Under the pieces are notes generated by a model. It was not told the DNA's origin. It worked only from the letters and a program-made list of their open reading frames with translations, and did not search any database. Positions 25,684-33,815 of a stretch of DNA of 48,486 nucleotides are shown here, one piece after another (position 1 is the stretch's first letter; every line of letters starts with the position of its first letter). A program made the translations under genes and the position numbers. This stretch comes from Sulfobacillus harzensis (GTDB taxonomy: Bacteria > Bacillota > Sulfobacillia > Sulfobacillales > Sulfobacillaceae): contig NZ_JABBVZ010000022.1 of the NCBI RefSeq assembly GCF_012933365.1, forward strand, positions 1 to 48,486, written 5' to 3'.

Positions 25684-26993
25684 GTCGGGCGGGATTGGCC
25701 CGGGATGAAGCCTTAAAAGCGTTGGCCAGAATTCGCCAGGGTTACCCGGTGAGCGACGCCATTCAACAGGCGAAGGGATTGCCGGCTCGCGATCGGGCCT
25801 TGATGGCGACTTTAGTCTACGGTGTGCTACGCCATCTACGCTATCTTGACGCTTGGATGAAACCCTTTGTCCGCGGGGATTTGGAACCTGAGGTACAAGA
25901 CATTCTTCGTATGGCCTTCTATCAGATGGGATTTCTTGATCGGGTCCCTGATTATGCGGCGGTGAATGCGGCCGTGGAGCAGACGCGAGCTCGCGCGCCG
26001 CGGGCTGTGGGCATGGTGAACGCTATTTTGCGCCGTGGACAGAGCAAGAAGCCTGAGCAACTCTCCCTGGGCGAACGCTATTCGCACCCGGATTGGATTG
26101 TGGAGCGTTGGCAGGCGCGCTATGGCCCCCGTTTGGAATCCATTTTGGAGGCCAACAATGCGGTGCCGCCGCTGACCCTGCGTGTGGATTTGGACCGCAC
26201 ATCTCGTGCTGAGGTGTTGGAGGAACTAGGGAATTTAGGCATTGATGCGGAACCCTCCCCGTATCTTCCTGAGGCGATTCGGGTGCGGGGATCCCTGTGG
26301 CTTGAGGACTTTGAGCCCTTTCGCCGGGGATGGGTGACGGTTCAGGACGAAAGCGGCATGTTGGTTGCCTGGGTGCTCGATGCCCAGCCGGGCGACGAGG
26401 TTTTGGACATGGCAGCGGGCCTCGGTGGCAAGGCGTTGCACGTATTGGAACGCTCCGGTGGGGCGGTGCGGCTTACCTGTCTGGATATTTCGCGTCCGCG
26501 TCTACGAAGGCTGGAGGAGAATCTTTCGCGGACAGGACGGGGTGATCAGGCCGCCATTAAGGAAGCCAATGCGGTCCAATTCGGCAACAGCCACCAGGGG
26601 AGTTTTGAGCGAATAATTTTGGATGCCCCCTGTAGTGGCCTGGGCGTCTTGCGACGGAGGGTGGATGCCCGTTGGAAGAAGCAAGCCAATGACTTGCCGG
26701 CATTTCACGAGACCCAAGTAGAGTTGCTGGACGCCGCTTGGCGGGCCTGTCGGGCAGGTGGAGTGATTGTGTACAGCACCTGCTCGACCGAACCCGAGGA
26801 AACCGAGGCGGTCGTTGACGAGGTGCTCGCTCGGCGTCCCGATTTGAGGCGGGAGGACGTCACCCCATATCTTCCGCATCCAGATTTGGCGTCCTTCGTC
26901 AAGAATGGCGCTCTGAGTCTAACCCCAGGTGATTTGGGAATGGATGGCTTTTACATTGCGCGACTACGCGTGAAAAAGGAGGCGGTGCAATGA
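25668..26993 (+). CDS. rsmB: 16S rRNA (cytosine-967-C5)-methyltransferase
   Basis: This 441-residue protein has an N-terminal NusB-like RNA-binding domain (ARDEALKALARIRQGYPVSDAI, then RDRALMATLVYGVLRHLRYLD) and a C-terminal SAM-dependent methyltransferase domain. The latter has the SAM loop DMAAGLGGKALH, motif IV DAPCSGLGVLRRR (first cysteine) and the catalytic cysteine in VYSTCSTEPEE. Usual proteins have TCS and PCSG motifs exactly like these. It overlaps fmt by 16 bp and rlmN by 4 bp. Confidence 0.93.
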   Translation: MDASVSRAGLARDEALKALARIRQGYPVSDAIQQAKGLPARDRALMATLVYGVLRHLRYLDAWMKPFVRGDLEPEVQDILRMAFYQMGFLDRVPDYAAVNAAVEQTRARAPRAVGMVNAILRRGQSKKPEQLSLGERYSHPDWIVERWQARYGPRLESILEANNAVPPLTLRVDLDRTSRAEVLEELGNLGIDAEPSPYLPEAIRVRGSLWLEDFEPFRRGWVTVQDESGMLVAWVLDAQPGDEVLDMAAGLGGKALHVLERSGGAVRLTCLDISRPRLRRLEENLSRTGRGDQAAIKEANAVQFGNSHQGSFERIILDAPCSGLGVLRRRVDARWKKQANDLPAFHETQVELLDAAWRACRAGGVIVYSTCSTEPEETEAVVDEVLARRPDLRREDVTPYLPHPDLASFVKNGALSLTPGDLGMDGFYIARLRVKKEAVQ

Positions 26994-28054
26994 CGGCCAG
27001 CAAGTTTGCCTGGGGCGACGTCTTGTCCATGACCCCCAAAGAGCTCGCTGCCCTGTTGGAGTCGGAAGGGGCTCCCCGGTTTCGTGGGGCGCAGCTCTTT
27101 GAGTGGTTATGGCGCCACCATGCGGACCATTACCGCAATATCAGCGTGTGGCCGGAAAAGCTCCGCCAACACATGGCCGAACGCTATCCGCTGACGCGGT
27201 TGACACGGGTCGAGAGCCAAGTTGCCCACGACGGCACCACGAAACTGTTGTTGCGCATGGCCGATGGCCAGCGTGTGGAAACAGTGCTGCTTCCTCATCG
27301 TTATGGGTATAGCGTGTGTGTGTCGTCTCAAGTCGGATGTGCCATGGGTTGCAAGTTTTGTGCCTCGGGACTGAAGGGGCGGGTGCGTCAGCTGACCGCC
27401 GGTGAAATGGCGGACCAAGTGGCCTTTGGCAATCAGGTACTGAGCGAGCGGGGCGCCAAGATTAGCCGTATCGACGTGATGGGCATTGGAGAGCCGTTGG
27501 ACAACTTTGATAATCTGATGCGGTTTTTAGAAATAGTGCATGATCCGGCGGGGTTTAACTTGAGCTATCGCCATATCACCGTATCGACCAGCGGATTGGT
27601 GCCGGCGATGAAGAAGTTGGCGGACAGCGGTCTTCCTGTGACTTTGGCCGTGTCACTGCACGCCCCCAACGATGCACTGCGGCTGCAGTTGATGCCCGTC
27701 AACCGCGCCTATCCGTTGGCCAAGCTTATCCCGATGTGCCGCTATTTTGTGGAAACCACCGGTCGGCGCGTGACCTTCGAATATTTGCTGTTAGACCACG
27801 TCAACGATGGAGAAGCGGAGGCCCACCAATTGGGGGAACTCGTACGGGGATTTCCGAGTCACGTTAATCTGATCCCCTGGAATCCTGTCGATGAGCATCC
27901 GTTCCAGCCGTCACCAAAGGAGCGTGTGCGACGTTTTCAAAGCATCGTGCAAGAATACGGAATTTCTTGTACCATACGGAGAGAATTAGGCCAGGAAATT
28001 GATGCGGCCTGTGGACAGTTAAGACTCCGGGAGGAGGAGCAGGTATCACCCTAA
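26990..28054 (+). CDS. rlmN: 23S rRNA (adenine-2503-C2)-methyltransferase (radical SAM)
   Basis: This 354-residue radical-SAM enzyme methylates A2503 of 23S rRNA and A37 of some tRNAs. The iron-sulfur motif is CAMGCKFC (CxxxCxxC), followed by the SAM-binding GIGEPLDNF. The C-terminal catalytic cysteine is in QEIDAACGQL, the expected place for the methyl-carrying Cys. Its ATG overlaps the rsmB stop by four bases. Its own 3' end contains the strong ribosome-binding sequence that appears to serve prpC. Confidence 0.95.
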   Translation: MTASKFAWGDVLSMTPKELAALLESEGAPRFRGAQLFEWLWRHHADHYRNISVWPEKLRQHMAERYPLTRLTRVESQVAHDGTTKLLLRMADGQRVETVLLPHRYGYSVCVSSQVGCAMGCKFCASGLKGRVRQLTAGEMADQVAFGNQVLSERGAKISRIDVMGIGEPLDNFDNLMRFLEIVHDPAGFNLSYRHITVSTSGLVPAMKKLADSGLPVTLAVSLHAPNDALRLQLMPVNRAYPLAKLIPMCRYFVETTGRRVTFEYLLLDHVNDGEAEAHQLGELVRGFPSHVNLIPWNPVDEHPFQPSPKERVRRFQSIVQEYGISCTIRRELGQEIDAACGQLRLREEEQVSP

Positions 28055-28782
28055 GAACCTTTGGGCGAAGCCATCGGGGGTTGAAACGGCCTAACAACGA
28101 GGACGCCTATTTGATGCGCCCGGTAGCGGGCGACGGATATCTTGTGGCGGTGGCGGACGGCGTGGGTGGTGGGCCCGCAGGACAGGAGGCCAGCCGTATG
28201 GCCTTGGAGACCCTCGATGATGCGGTGGGGTTGGAGATTCGGGACATCGCCCGTTTGGCTTCAGCGGTGTCAGCTGCCAACCGGCGTATTCACGAGTCTG
28301 GCCAGCGCGACGATGCGCTTAACGGAATGGGGACCACCTTGACGTCGGCGGTGATTTTTCCTAACCGGCTACTGGTGGCTCATGTCGGTGACTCGCGCGC
28401 CTATCACCTTTTGGATGATCATTTGGTGCGGCTGACGGTGGACCACTCTCTGGCCGCAGAGATGGAGCGGGCCGGTGGCTTAACACCGGAAGAAGCGGAA
28501 CATCACCCCAACAAAAATGTACTGACCCGTGTCATCGGTCCTTTCGACCGGGTCCGCATTGATGTCGCCGAGCAGGCCTGGGACGGATCAGGACGGTTGC
28601 TGCTGTGCACGGATGGGTTAACCGCCGTACTTTCGGACGACGACATCTTTCTTGCCAGTCAAAGCCTTTCGGGATATGCGCTGATTGACCGATTAATCCA
28701 GACGGCGCTCGAGCGCGGCGGACCGGACAACATCACGGTGGTGCTGGTTGAGTCCGAGGCAGGTGACGGTCATGGTGGGTAG
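28045..28782 (+). CDS. prpC: PP2C family Ser/Thr protein phosphatase (PrpC/Stp), probable AUC start
   Basis: This metal-dependent phosphatase is the partner of the PASTA kinase that follows. Motifs are RPNNEDAYL, VAVADGVGGGPAG, MGTTLTSAVI, AHVGDSRAYHL, LCTDGLTAVL and GGPDNITVVLV, all PP2C metal and phosphate sites. The only usual start in this frame is TTG at 28081, which has no clear ribosome site and cuts off the first beta strand. The strong GGGAGGAGGAG at 28029-28039 instead points to ATC at 28045, giving a 245-residue protein beginning ITLRTFGRSHRGLKR, the length seen in Bacillus PrpC. No ATG, GTG or TTG exists between the upstream in-frame TGA (28000-28002) and 28081. The family call is certain; the start is not. 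Confidence 0.93.
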   Translation: MTLRTFGRSHRGLKRPNNEDAYLMRPVAGDGYLVAVADGVGGGPAGQEASRMALETLDDAVGLEIRDIARLASAVSAANRRIHESGQRDDALNGMGTTLTSAVIFPNRLLVAHVGDSRAYHLLDDHLVRLTVDHSLAAEMERAGGLTPEEAEHHPNKNVLTRVIGPFDRVRIDVAEQAWDGSGRLLLCTDGLTAVLSDDDIFLASQSLSGYALIDRLIQTALERGGPDNITVVLVESEAGDGHGG

Positions 28783-30724
28783 TATTCTTGGCAATCGTTA
28801 TGAAGTTCTTGAGCGAATCGGCACCGGTGGCATGTCGCTCGTCTATCGCGCTCGCGACTTAACCCTCAATCGGTTGGTCGCGGTCAAGATATTAAAGCAT
28901 CAGTGGGCTGAAGATGCAGAAGTGGTACGCCGCTTCGATCAGGAGGCGCGGGCGGCAGCCTCTCTGGTAGATCGCCATGTGGTGCAGGTTTACGATGTCG
29001 GCCGCGACGAGCCAGATATCCATTATATGGTTATGGAATTGGTTGCCGGCGAAACGCTACGCGCAAAAATCGACCGGGAAGCGCCGCTTCCGGTTGAGGT
29101 CGCCTTGGACATCGCCGACCAGGTCGCGCAGGGACTTGAGGTGGCGCATGCCCGCAAACTGGTTCATCGGGACATTAAGCCGCAAAATGTGCTCATTTCG
29201 CCAGAAGGCGTTGTCAAGGTGACCGACTTTGGCATTGCGTATGCGGCCACCACCGGCACCCTGGTGAATACCGGCTCACTGCTCGGTACGGTCCAGTATT
29301 TGAGTCCCGAGCAGGCACGTGGTCGCCTGATTGGTCCCCAGTCGGATCTCTATTCGCTAGGGGTTGTGCTGTTTGAGATGCTGACCGGGAAGTTGCCGTT
29401 TGAAAGTGAGAGTGCGATCGGTGTCGCGATCAAGCATCTGCAGGACGAACCCGCCCGCATCGATGAGCTGAGGCCGGATGTTCCGAAGGCGGTCGGCGAT
29501 ATGGTGGAGCGGGCACTCTCCAAAGATCCGGCCGAGCGCTATCATTCAGCCCATGCGCTGCGTCAGGACATCGCTCGGATTCTGCATCCTGAGGCGGCCA
29601 ATGCAGGGCCGTTGCCAGCGCCGTTAGGCCGACGCGAAGAAGGTCCCGAACAACCGACCACACCCTCCCGGCGCCGGCGCTGGATCCCCTGGGCTATCGT
29701 GGCCGCATTGGTGGCGATTTTGGCCGGCGGCGGCGTCTATGCCTTTAATCGTTGGCTCAACCCGCCTATCATTAGTGTGCCCAATTTCAAAGGCATGGCC
29801 TTGAGCCAGGCTCGGGGGCGCGCCCAGTCGATGGGATTGAGTCTCGATGTGGTGGGCCATCAAAGCTCCACCAAGGTCGCCAAGAATCACGTGTTGACGG
29901 AGCGTCCGAGTCCAGGCACCCGCATTAAGGCAAGTCAGCCCGTGGATGTGGTAGTGTCCTCAGGACCCCGCAAGGAGACCCTGCCGGGCGTAACTAAGGA
30001 AACGCTCTACCAGGCCAAGCAGGAACTGGTCAACACCCTAGGTCTCCGTGTACGCGTGAGGCACGTGGCCTCCAGCCAACAGAGCGGGCTGGTGTTGCGC
30101 CAAAGTCCGGGCGCGGGAACCGTGGTGGCTGCAGGCAGCCGAGTGACGCTTTGGGTATCCAAGGGATCGAGCACCGCCGCCAATGTCATGCCGAACTTGG
30201 TAGGGCTTTCGGTGCCCAAAGCCGCGAGCCTTTTGGCATCCATGAACGTGACAATTGGCACGCCGAGCCCGATGTACTCGACCGAACCACCCAACACCAT
30301 CATCGATCAAAGCCCTGCGCCTTTTTCGAGCCTTCAGGGCGTGACCGGGGTCAGTGTGACCACGTCTAATGGGCCGAGCCCGGTGAGTTCGTCCATGCCA
30401 AGAAACCGGAGTTTGGTGCGGTGGACCATTCCTTCGAGCGCCCGGCCTAAGTCGCTTTTGAAGGTCATTGTGACCGACCAGGCGGGCAACGAGGAAGTGT
30501 ACTATCAACAAGTGAACCCGGGAGAACCGGTATCCTATGTGGTGATCTGGTATGGTACCCGTGGGGAGCTCTCGGCGTCGCTGAATGGCCAGGTGGAGCC
30601 GCCGCGAACGCTTCTGCCGAGCAACACCAGCAGTTCTACGAGTGCCCCATCTAGCGGGACTAGTGCGCCGTCTTCCGGACCATCTCCGTCCCCGAGTCCC
30701 TCGCCAAGCGGAGGCAATCAATGA
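28772..30724 (+). CDS. prkC: PASTA domain Ser/Thr protein kinase
   Basis: This 650-residue transmembrane kinase senses muropeptides or lipid II and controls growth and spore germination in Firmicutes. The N-terminal Hanks-type kinase has the glycine loop IGTGGMSLVY, the lysine in VAVKILK, HRDIKPQNVL, DFGIA and SPEQARG. One membrane helix (WIPWAIVAALVAILAGGGV) follows, then three extracellular PASTA repeats (about residues 335-540), a beta-rich segment and a Ser/Pro/Thr-rich C terminus. I chose the ATG at 28772, which overlaps prpC by 11 bp; the frame extends to 28748. Confidence 0.94.
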   Translation: MVGSILGNRYEVLERIGTGGMSLVYRARDLTLNRLVAVKILKHQWAEDAEVVRRFDQEARAAASLVDRHVVQVYDVGRDEPDIHYMVMELVAGETLRAKIDREAPLPVEVALDIADQVAQGLEVAHARKLVHRDIKPQNVLISPEGVVKVTDFGIAYAATTGTLVNTGSLLGTVQYLSPEQARGRLIGPQSDLYSLGVVLFEMLTGKLPFESESAIGVAIKHLQDEPARIDELRPDVPKAVGDMVERALSKDPAERYHSAHALRQDIARILHPEAANAGPLPAPLGRREEGPEQPTTPSRRRRWIPWAIVAALVAILAGGGVYAFNRWLNPPIISVPNFKGMALSQARGRAQSMGLSLDVVGHQSSTKVAKNHVLTERPSPGTRIKASQPVDVVVSSGPRKETLPGVTKETLYQAKQELVNTLGLRVRVRHVASSQQSGLVLRQSPGAGTVVAAGSRVTLWVSKGSSTAANVMPNLVGLSVPKAASLLASMNVTIGTPSPMYSTEPPNTIIDQSPAPFSSLQGVTGVSVTTSNGPSPVSSSMPRNRSLVRWTIPSSARPKSLLKVIVTDQAGNEEVYYQQVNPGEPVSYVVIWYGTRGELSASLNGQVEPPRTLLPSNTSSSTSAPSSGTSAPSSGPSPSPSPSPSGGNQ

Positions 30725-31581
30725 GAGAAGGCCTGGTGGTGTTGTTGGAGGCTAACCGGCCCACGGTCGCCCTGCCGGACGGCACCACCTACCTCTGTTA
30801 TCTAAAGGGGCGCATTAAGCGGGATGTGGGACGGATCATGGTGGGTGATCGGGTGTTGGTGGAACCGACCGACCCGGGCGAGGCCCGTATAGAGACGGTC
30901 TTGCCGCGGACCACCCAATTGCTGCGGCCGCCAGTTGCCAACGTCCAGGGTGTATTTGTGGTCTTTAGTCTTGAGTCGCCGGCGGGGAGTCTGGAACTGT
31001 TGGACAAGCGCCTGGTCATGGCCGCCCTTTCCGGTTTGGAGGCTGAGGTTGTGCTCTCCAAGGTGGATTTGGCGACCGATCAAAAACGGCTCGAACGGAT
31101 TGCAAAAACCTATGGCGAGGCAGGATATCGGGTGTGGCGGACGTCGGCGCCACTCGAACTGGGGATTGAGGATCTGATTCATCGAGCCCGGCAGGGTATA
31201 TGGGTGCTGACGGGGGAAAGCGGGGCCGGAAAGTCAACGCTGTTGAAAGCCATGATACCAACGGCGCTGGCGAATACTGGGGAATTAAGCCGCATTGGGC
31301 GGGGCCAGCAAACCACACGCTGGGTGCGGTTGTACGCGATCGACAATTACTGGTTGGCGGACAGCCCCGGCTATACGGCACTGGAAACGCAGGTTCAGTC
31401 TGCCCAAGACATTTTAGCCGCGTTTCCGGAATTGGCCGCCTTCAACTGCCGTTTTCATGATTGCTTGCATCGTCAGGAGCCGGGCTGCCTTGTGCATGGA
31501 GCGCTCGAGGCGGGCGAGATTGCCGATTGGCGATATCAGCATTATTTGTCGTTGCTGGATCAATGGATCAAACGCTATTAG
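30721..31581 (+). CDS. rsgA: Ribosome small subunit-dependent GTPase A
   Basis: This 286-residue circularly permuted GTPase helps late 30S assembly. An OB fold opens the protein (GLVVLLEANRPTVALPDG). The G4 element (LSKVDLA) comes before G1 (GESGAGKSTLL) and G3 (DSPGYT), the permuted order of RsgA/YloQ. A zinc-binding tail has CRFHDCLHRQEPGCLVHG. The ATG overlaps the prkC stop by four bases. In Bacillus the homologue CpgA is phosphorylated by PrkC, in line with this operon. Confidence 0.95.
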   Translation: MREGLVVLLEANRPTVALPDGTTYLCYLKGRIKRDVGRIMVGDRVLVEPTDPGEARIETVLPRTTQLLRPPVANVQGVFVVFSLESPAGSLELLDKRLVMAALSGLEAEVVLSKVDLATDQKRLERIAKTYGEAGYRVWRTSAPLELGIEDLIHRARQGIWVLTGESGAGKSTLLKAMIPTALANTGELSRIGRGQQTTRWVRLYAIDNYWLADSPGYTALETQVQSAQDILAAFPELAAFNCRFHDCLHRQEPGCLVHGALEAGEIADWRYQHYLSLLDQWIKRY

Positions 31582-31600
31582 AGGCGGAACAGGAGGAACT

Positions 31601-32242
31601 ATGCTACAGATTGCTCCATCCATTCTCTCGGCAGATTTTGGGGCTCTTAGGGAAGCGGTCCAAGGTGTGTCGGCGGATGCTGACCTCTTGCATGTGGATG
31701 TGATGGATGGCCGCTTTGTGCCGAATATTACCATGGGTCCTCAGGTTGTCGAAGCGGTCCGAAAGGCGACTGATTTGCCGCTCGACGTGCATATGATGAT
31801 TGTGGAACCCGATCGATACTTGTCCGATTTTCGCCAGGCCGGCGCCGACATGATTTCCGTGCATGTCGAGGCGTGTCCGCATCTCGAGCGCACCATCGAC
31901 CAGATTCATCAATTGGGCGCGCTGGCGGGGGCCGCCATCAATCCCGCTACGCCGGTGGAGATGTTGGTCGACATTCTCCCGGAATTGGACTATGTGTTGA
32001 TCATGAGTGTCAACCCGGGTTTCGGCGGGCAAAAATTTTGGCCTCGGGCGCTCGAGAAGTTGGCCCGGGTTCGGGATCTGCGCGGTGCCCGGGAACGGCC
32101 GTTAATCGAGGTCGATGGCGGCATCAATGCCGAGACTGCCTCCCAGGCTGTAGCCCACGGGGCGGAGATATTGGTCGCCGGGTCTTATGTATTTGGCGCT
32201 GAGGACCCGAAAGCCCGGATTCAAATTCTTCGTCAATCGTGA
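31601..32242 (+). CDS. rpe: Ribulose-phosphate 3-epimerase
   Basis: This 213-residue TIM-barrel enzyme interconverts ribulose 5-phosphate and xylulose 5-phosphate. Visible are APSILSADF, the metal-site LLHVDVMDGRFVPNITMG, DVHMMI, MSVNPGFGGQKF and VDGGIN. I chose the ATG at 31601, which has CAGGAGGA just upstream and begins exactly at the family N terminus. The longer frame back to 31457 overlaps rsgA. The epimerase sits between rsgA and spoVM, as in Bacillus. Confidence 0.95.
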   Translation: MLQIAPSILSADFGALREAVQGVSADADLLHVDVMDGRFVPNITMGPQVVEAVRKATDLPLDVHMMIVEPDRYLSDFRQAGADMISVHVEACPHLERTIDQIHQLGALAGAAINPATPVEMLVDILPELDYVLIMSVNPGFGGQKFWPRALEKLARVRDLRGARERPLIEVDGGINAETASQAVAHGAEILVAGSYVFGAEDPKARIQILRQS

Positions 32243-32252
32243 GGCACCTTTT

Positions 32253-32311
32253 GCCCCCGCCCTTCGTAGCATGATGATTGCCACATCATCAGTTGGGCGA
32301 AGGGGGTGGGG
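32253..32311 (+). promoter_or_regulatory. Nested hairpin covering the ribosome site of the small membrane protein
   Basis: After rpe an outer stem pairs CCCTTCG (32260-32266) with CGAAGGG (32298-32304), and an inner stem pairs GATGAT (32273-32278) with ATCATC (32285-32290). The 3' outer arm runs into GGGGGTGGGG, the only good ribosome-binding site for the next gene, so the fold could restrict its translation. It lacks a U-tract and is unlikely to be a terminator. Confidence 0.4.
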
Positions 32312-32314
32312 AAA

Positions 32315-32536
32315 ATGCGGTCAGCCCGGTACGGTCTTCGCTTTCGGCGAAGGGGCCCGAATCGGCTATGGGGGGTCGCGGTCGCCATCGCCGGAGCCTT
32401 TGTGATTGTGAAAGTGCTGCCGCTGTGGATCTGGCCATTTGGCATTGGGCTTTGGCTTTTATGGGCAGGGTTAGGCCCGTTGGCGATTGGAGGAGCCCTA
32501 ATTTGGATTGGTTGGCGGATCTTGTCAGCATCATGA
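32315..32536 (+). CDS. Small two-helix membrane protein of unknown function
   Basis: This 73-residue protein has a very basic N terminus (MRSARYGLRFRRRGPNR) and then two hydrophobic helices rich in Trp, Gly and Leu (about residues 21-38 and 45-68). No family is recognised. The ATG at 32315 has a G-rich ribosome site (AAGGGGGTGGGG). It lies where Bacillus has thiN, between rpe and spoVM, and ends 34 bp before spoVM. Position and topology suggest, but do not show, a membrane role during sporulation. Confidence 0.6.
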   Translation: MRSARYGLRFRRRGPNRLWGVAVAIAGAFVIVKVLPLWIWPFGIGLWLLWAGLGPLAIGGALIWIGWRILSAS

Positions 32537-32570
32537 AGAGATTTTGGGGACACCAGAAAGGATGACCAAC

Positions 32571-32651
32571 ATGCAGGTGCAAGTGGTGAAGGTGCCGCGG
32601 TTTGTGGGACGAATTCTGCAGGTGGTATTGGGGATTTGGAGCACCAAGTAG
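32571..32651 (+). CDS. spoVM: Stage V sporulation protein M (26 residues)
   Basis: This 26-codon gene starts with ATG at 32571, eight bases after AAAGGA, and ends with TAG. Its product, MQVQVVKVPRFVGRILQVVL followed by GIWSTK, is the same length as Bacillus SpoVM. It keeps Pro9, Phe11, Gly13, Leu20 and Gly21 in register, with basic residues at 7 and 10. SpoVM is an amphipathic helix that marks the curved forespore membrane and anchors the SpoIVA coat base. The place between rpe and rpmB is also that of Bacillus spoVM. Family features are from memory of the Bacillus protein; the alignment needs no gap. Confidence 0.9.
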   Translation: MQVQVVKVPRFVGRILQVVLGIWSTK

Positions 32652-32659
32652 TTAACGGG

Positions 32660-33545
32660 GTGATATCAACGGATTATCGGATTCGGGCGACGGCAGCGGA
32701 CGGGCTTTTACGCGCGGCGGCCATTTCGTTAACGGCCACTGCGCGGACGGCCCAGGAAATTCACCAGGCCTGGCCGGTGGCTGCCGCCGCCATGGGCCGG
32801 CTGATGACTACGGCGGGCCATGCTGGGAGGCGACTTGAAAGACCAGTACGGTCGGTTGACGGTCGACGTGCAGGGCGGGGGACCATTAGGCCGGGTGGTG
32901 GCCGAGGTGCTGGCTAATGGGGATATTAGAGCGCGTGTCCAGCATCCGGCGGTGGACTTGCCGCTCCGTGCGGACGGCAAACTGCCGGTGGGACAAGCTG
33001 TCGGCACCGACGGTTTTTTTCGGGTTTTGCGCCAAGAAGCCGACGGGCAATGGTACCAGAGCCAAGTGGAATTGAGGACCGGTGAAATCGGCGACGACTT
33101 TCTGCACTACCTATGGCAATCCGAGCAGGTATCGAGTGCCGTGTCATTGGGGGTGTTGGTTGGCACGGAAGGTTTAGTGGTGGGTGCGGGGGGCCTCATG
33201 ATTCAGGCGCTGCCGGGATGTCCGGAAAGTCTGCTTGATCAGGTGGCTCGCGATTTTGAGCGACTGACACAAATAAGCCGTCGGCTGGCCGACGGCGAAA
33301 CTTTAGAATCCTTCGTGAAAATGGTGTTGCCGGAACCGATTCGTTGGTACCCCAGAGAACCGCTGCAGTTCCGCTGTTGGTGCGATCGGGAGCGCATTGC
33401 GGATACCTTAAAAACGCTGCCCTATGCGGACTTGACCGACCTTATCAGCGACGGCGGCGCCGAGGTGACCTGTCACTTTTGCCGCCGTGCGTATCATTTC
33501 AGCCAAAATGAACTAGAATCATACCGAGGGAACGCCGCCACCTAG
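32660..33545 (+). pseudogene. hslO: Hsp33 redox chaperone gene interrupted by a +1 frameshift
   Basis: The redox-activated chaperone Hsp33 is encoded in two frames. Frame one, from GTG at 32660 (or TTG at 32636), gives STDYRIRATAADGLLRAAA and AWPVAAAAMGRLMTTA. Frame two, open from ATG 32820 to 33545, gives MLGGDLKDQYGRLTVDVQGG, EIGDDFLHYLWQSEQV and the zinc cysteines RCWC and CHFC. Dropping one G from the GGG at 32815-32817 joins them as MTTAAMLGGDLK, in perfect register with Bacillus MTASLMLGAMLK. All functional residues survive, so this may be a recent mutation, a sequencing error or a frameshift site. A pipeline would report only the 241-residue second part. The stop overlaps rpmB by four bases. 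Confidence 0.85.
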
Positions 33546-33733
33546 ATGGCGCGTTCCACCCGGCCCGAACGCAGGCAACGCGTGCAAACATAAATGCGCT
33601 TGGTGCGGCCGTCGATACGGGCGCGCACGCGCTGGATGTTAGGCTTCCATACTCGCTTGGTCTTCTTGTGCGAGTGGCTCACGTTGTTCCCGTGAACGGT
33701 GTGCTTGTCGCAAATTTCGCATCGGTATGCCAT
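33542..33733 (-). CDS. rpmB: 50S ribosomal protein L28
   Basis: This 63-residue basic protein begins MAYRCEICDK and has VSHSHKKTKRVWKPNIQ and KRIYVCTRCLRSG, the L28 pattern, with two CxxC pairs of the zinc-binding form. I chose the ATG at 33733, which has GGGAGG eight bases upstream. It is transcribed against its neighbours, as in Bacillus between spoVM and the asp23 gene, and converges on hslO with a four-base overlap. Confidence 0.95.
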   Translation of the reverse strand: MAYRCEICDKHTVHGNNVSHSHKKTKRVWKPNIQRVRARIDGRTKRIYVCTRCLRSGRVERAI

Positions 33734-33768
33734 TTTCGGACCTCCCTTCGACCCCGTGACATTCTTGT

Positions 33769-33782
33769 CTATGGTAACATAG
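33769..33782. promoter_or_regulatory. Palindrome CTATG-gtaa-CATAG between rpmB and asp23
   Basis: A perfect 5-bp inverted repeat overlaps the candidate rpmB -10 hexamer in the 80-bp divergent intergenic region. It could be an operator or chance. Confidence 0.25.
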
Positions 33783-33799
33783 TAGGCATTGACGCGCAA
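33771..33799 (-). promoter_or_regulatory. Candidate promoter of rpmB
   Basis: On the minus strand TTGCGC, a 17-bp spacer and TACCAT stand about 40 bp before the rpmB start; each hexamer matches four of six consensus bases. Confidence 0.4.
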
Positions 33800-33815
33800 G
33801 TATTGAGGGGTGTAG

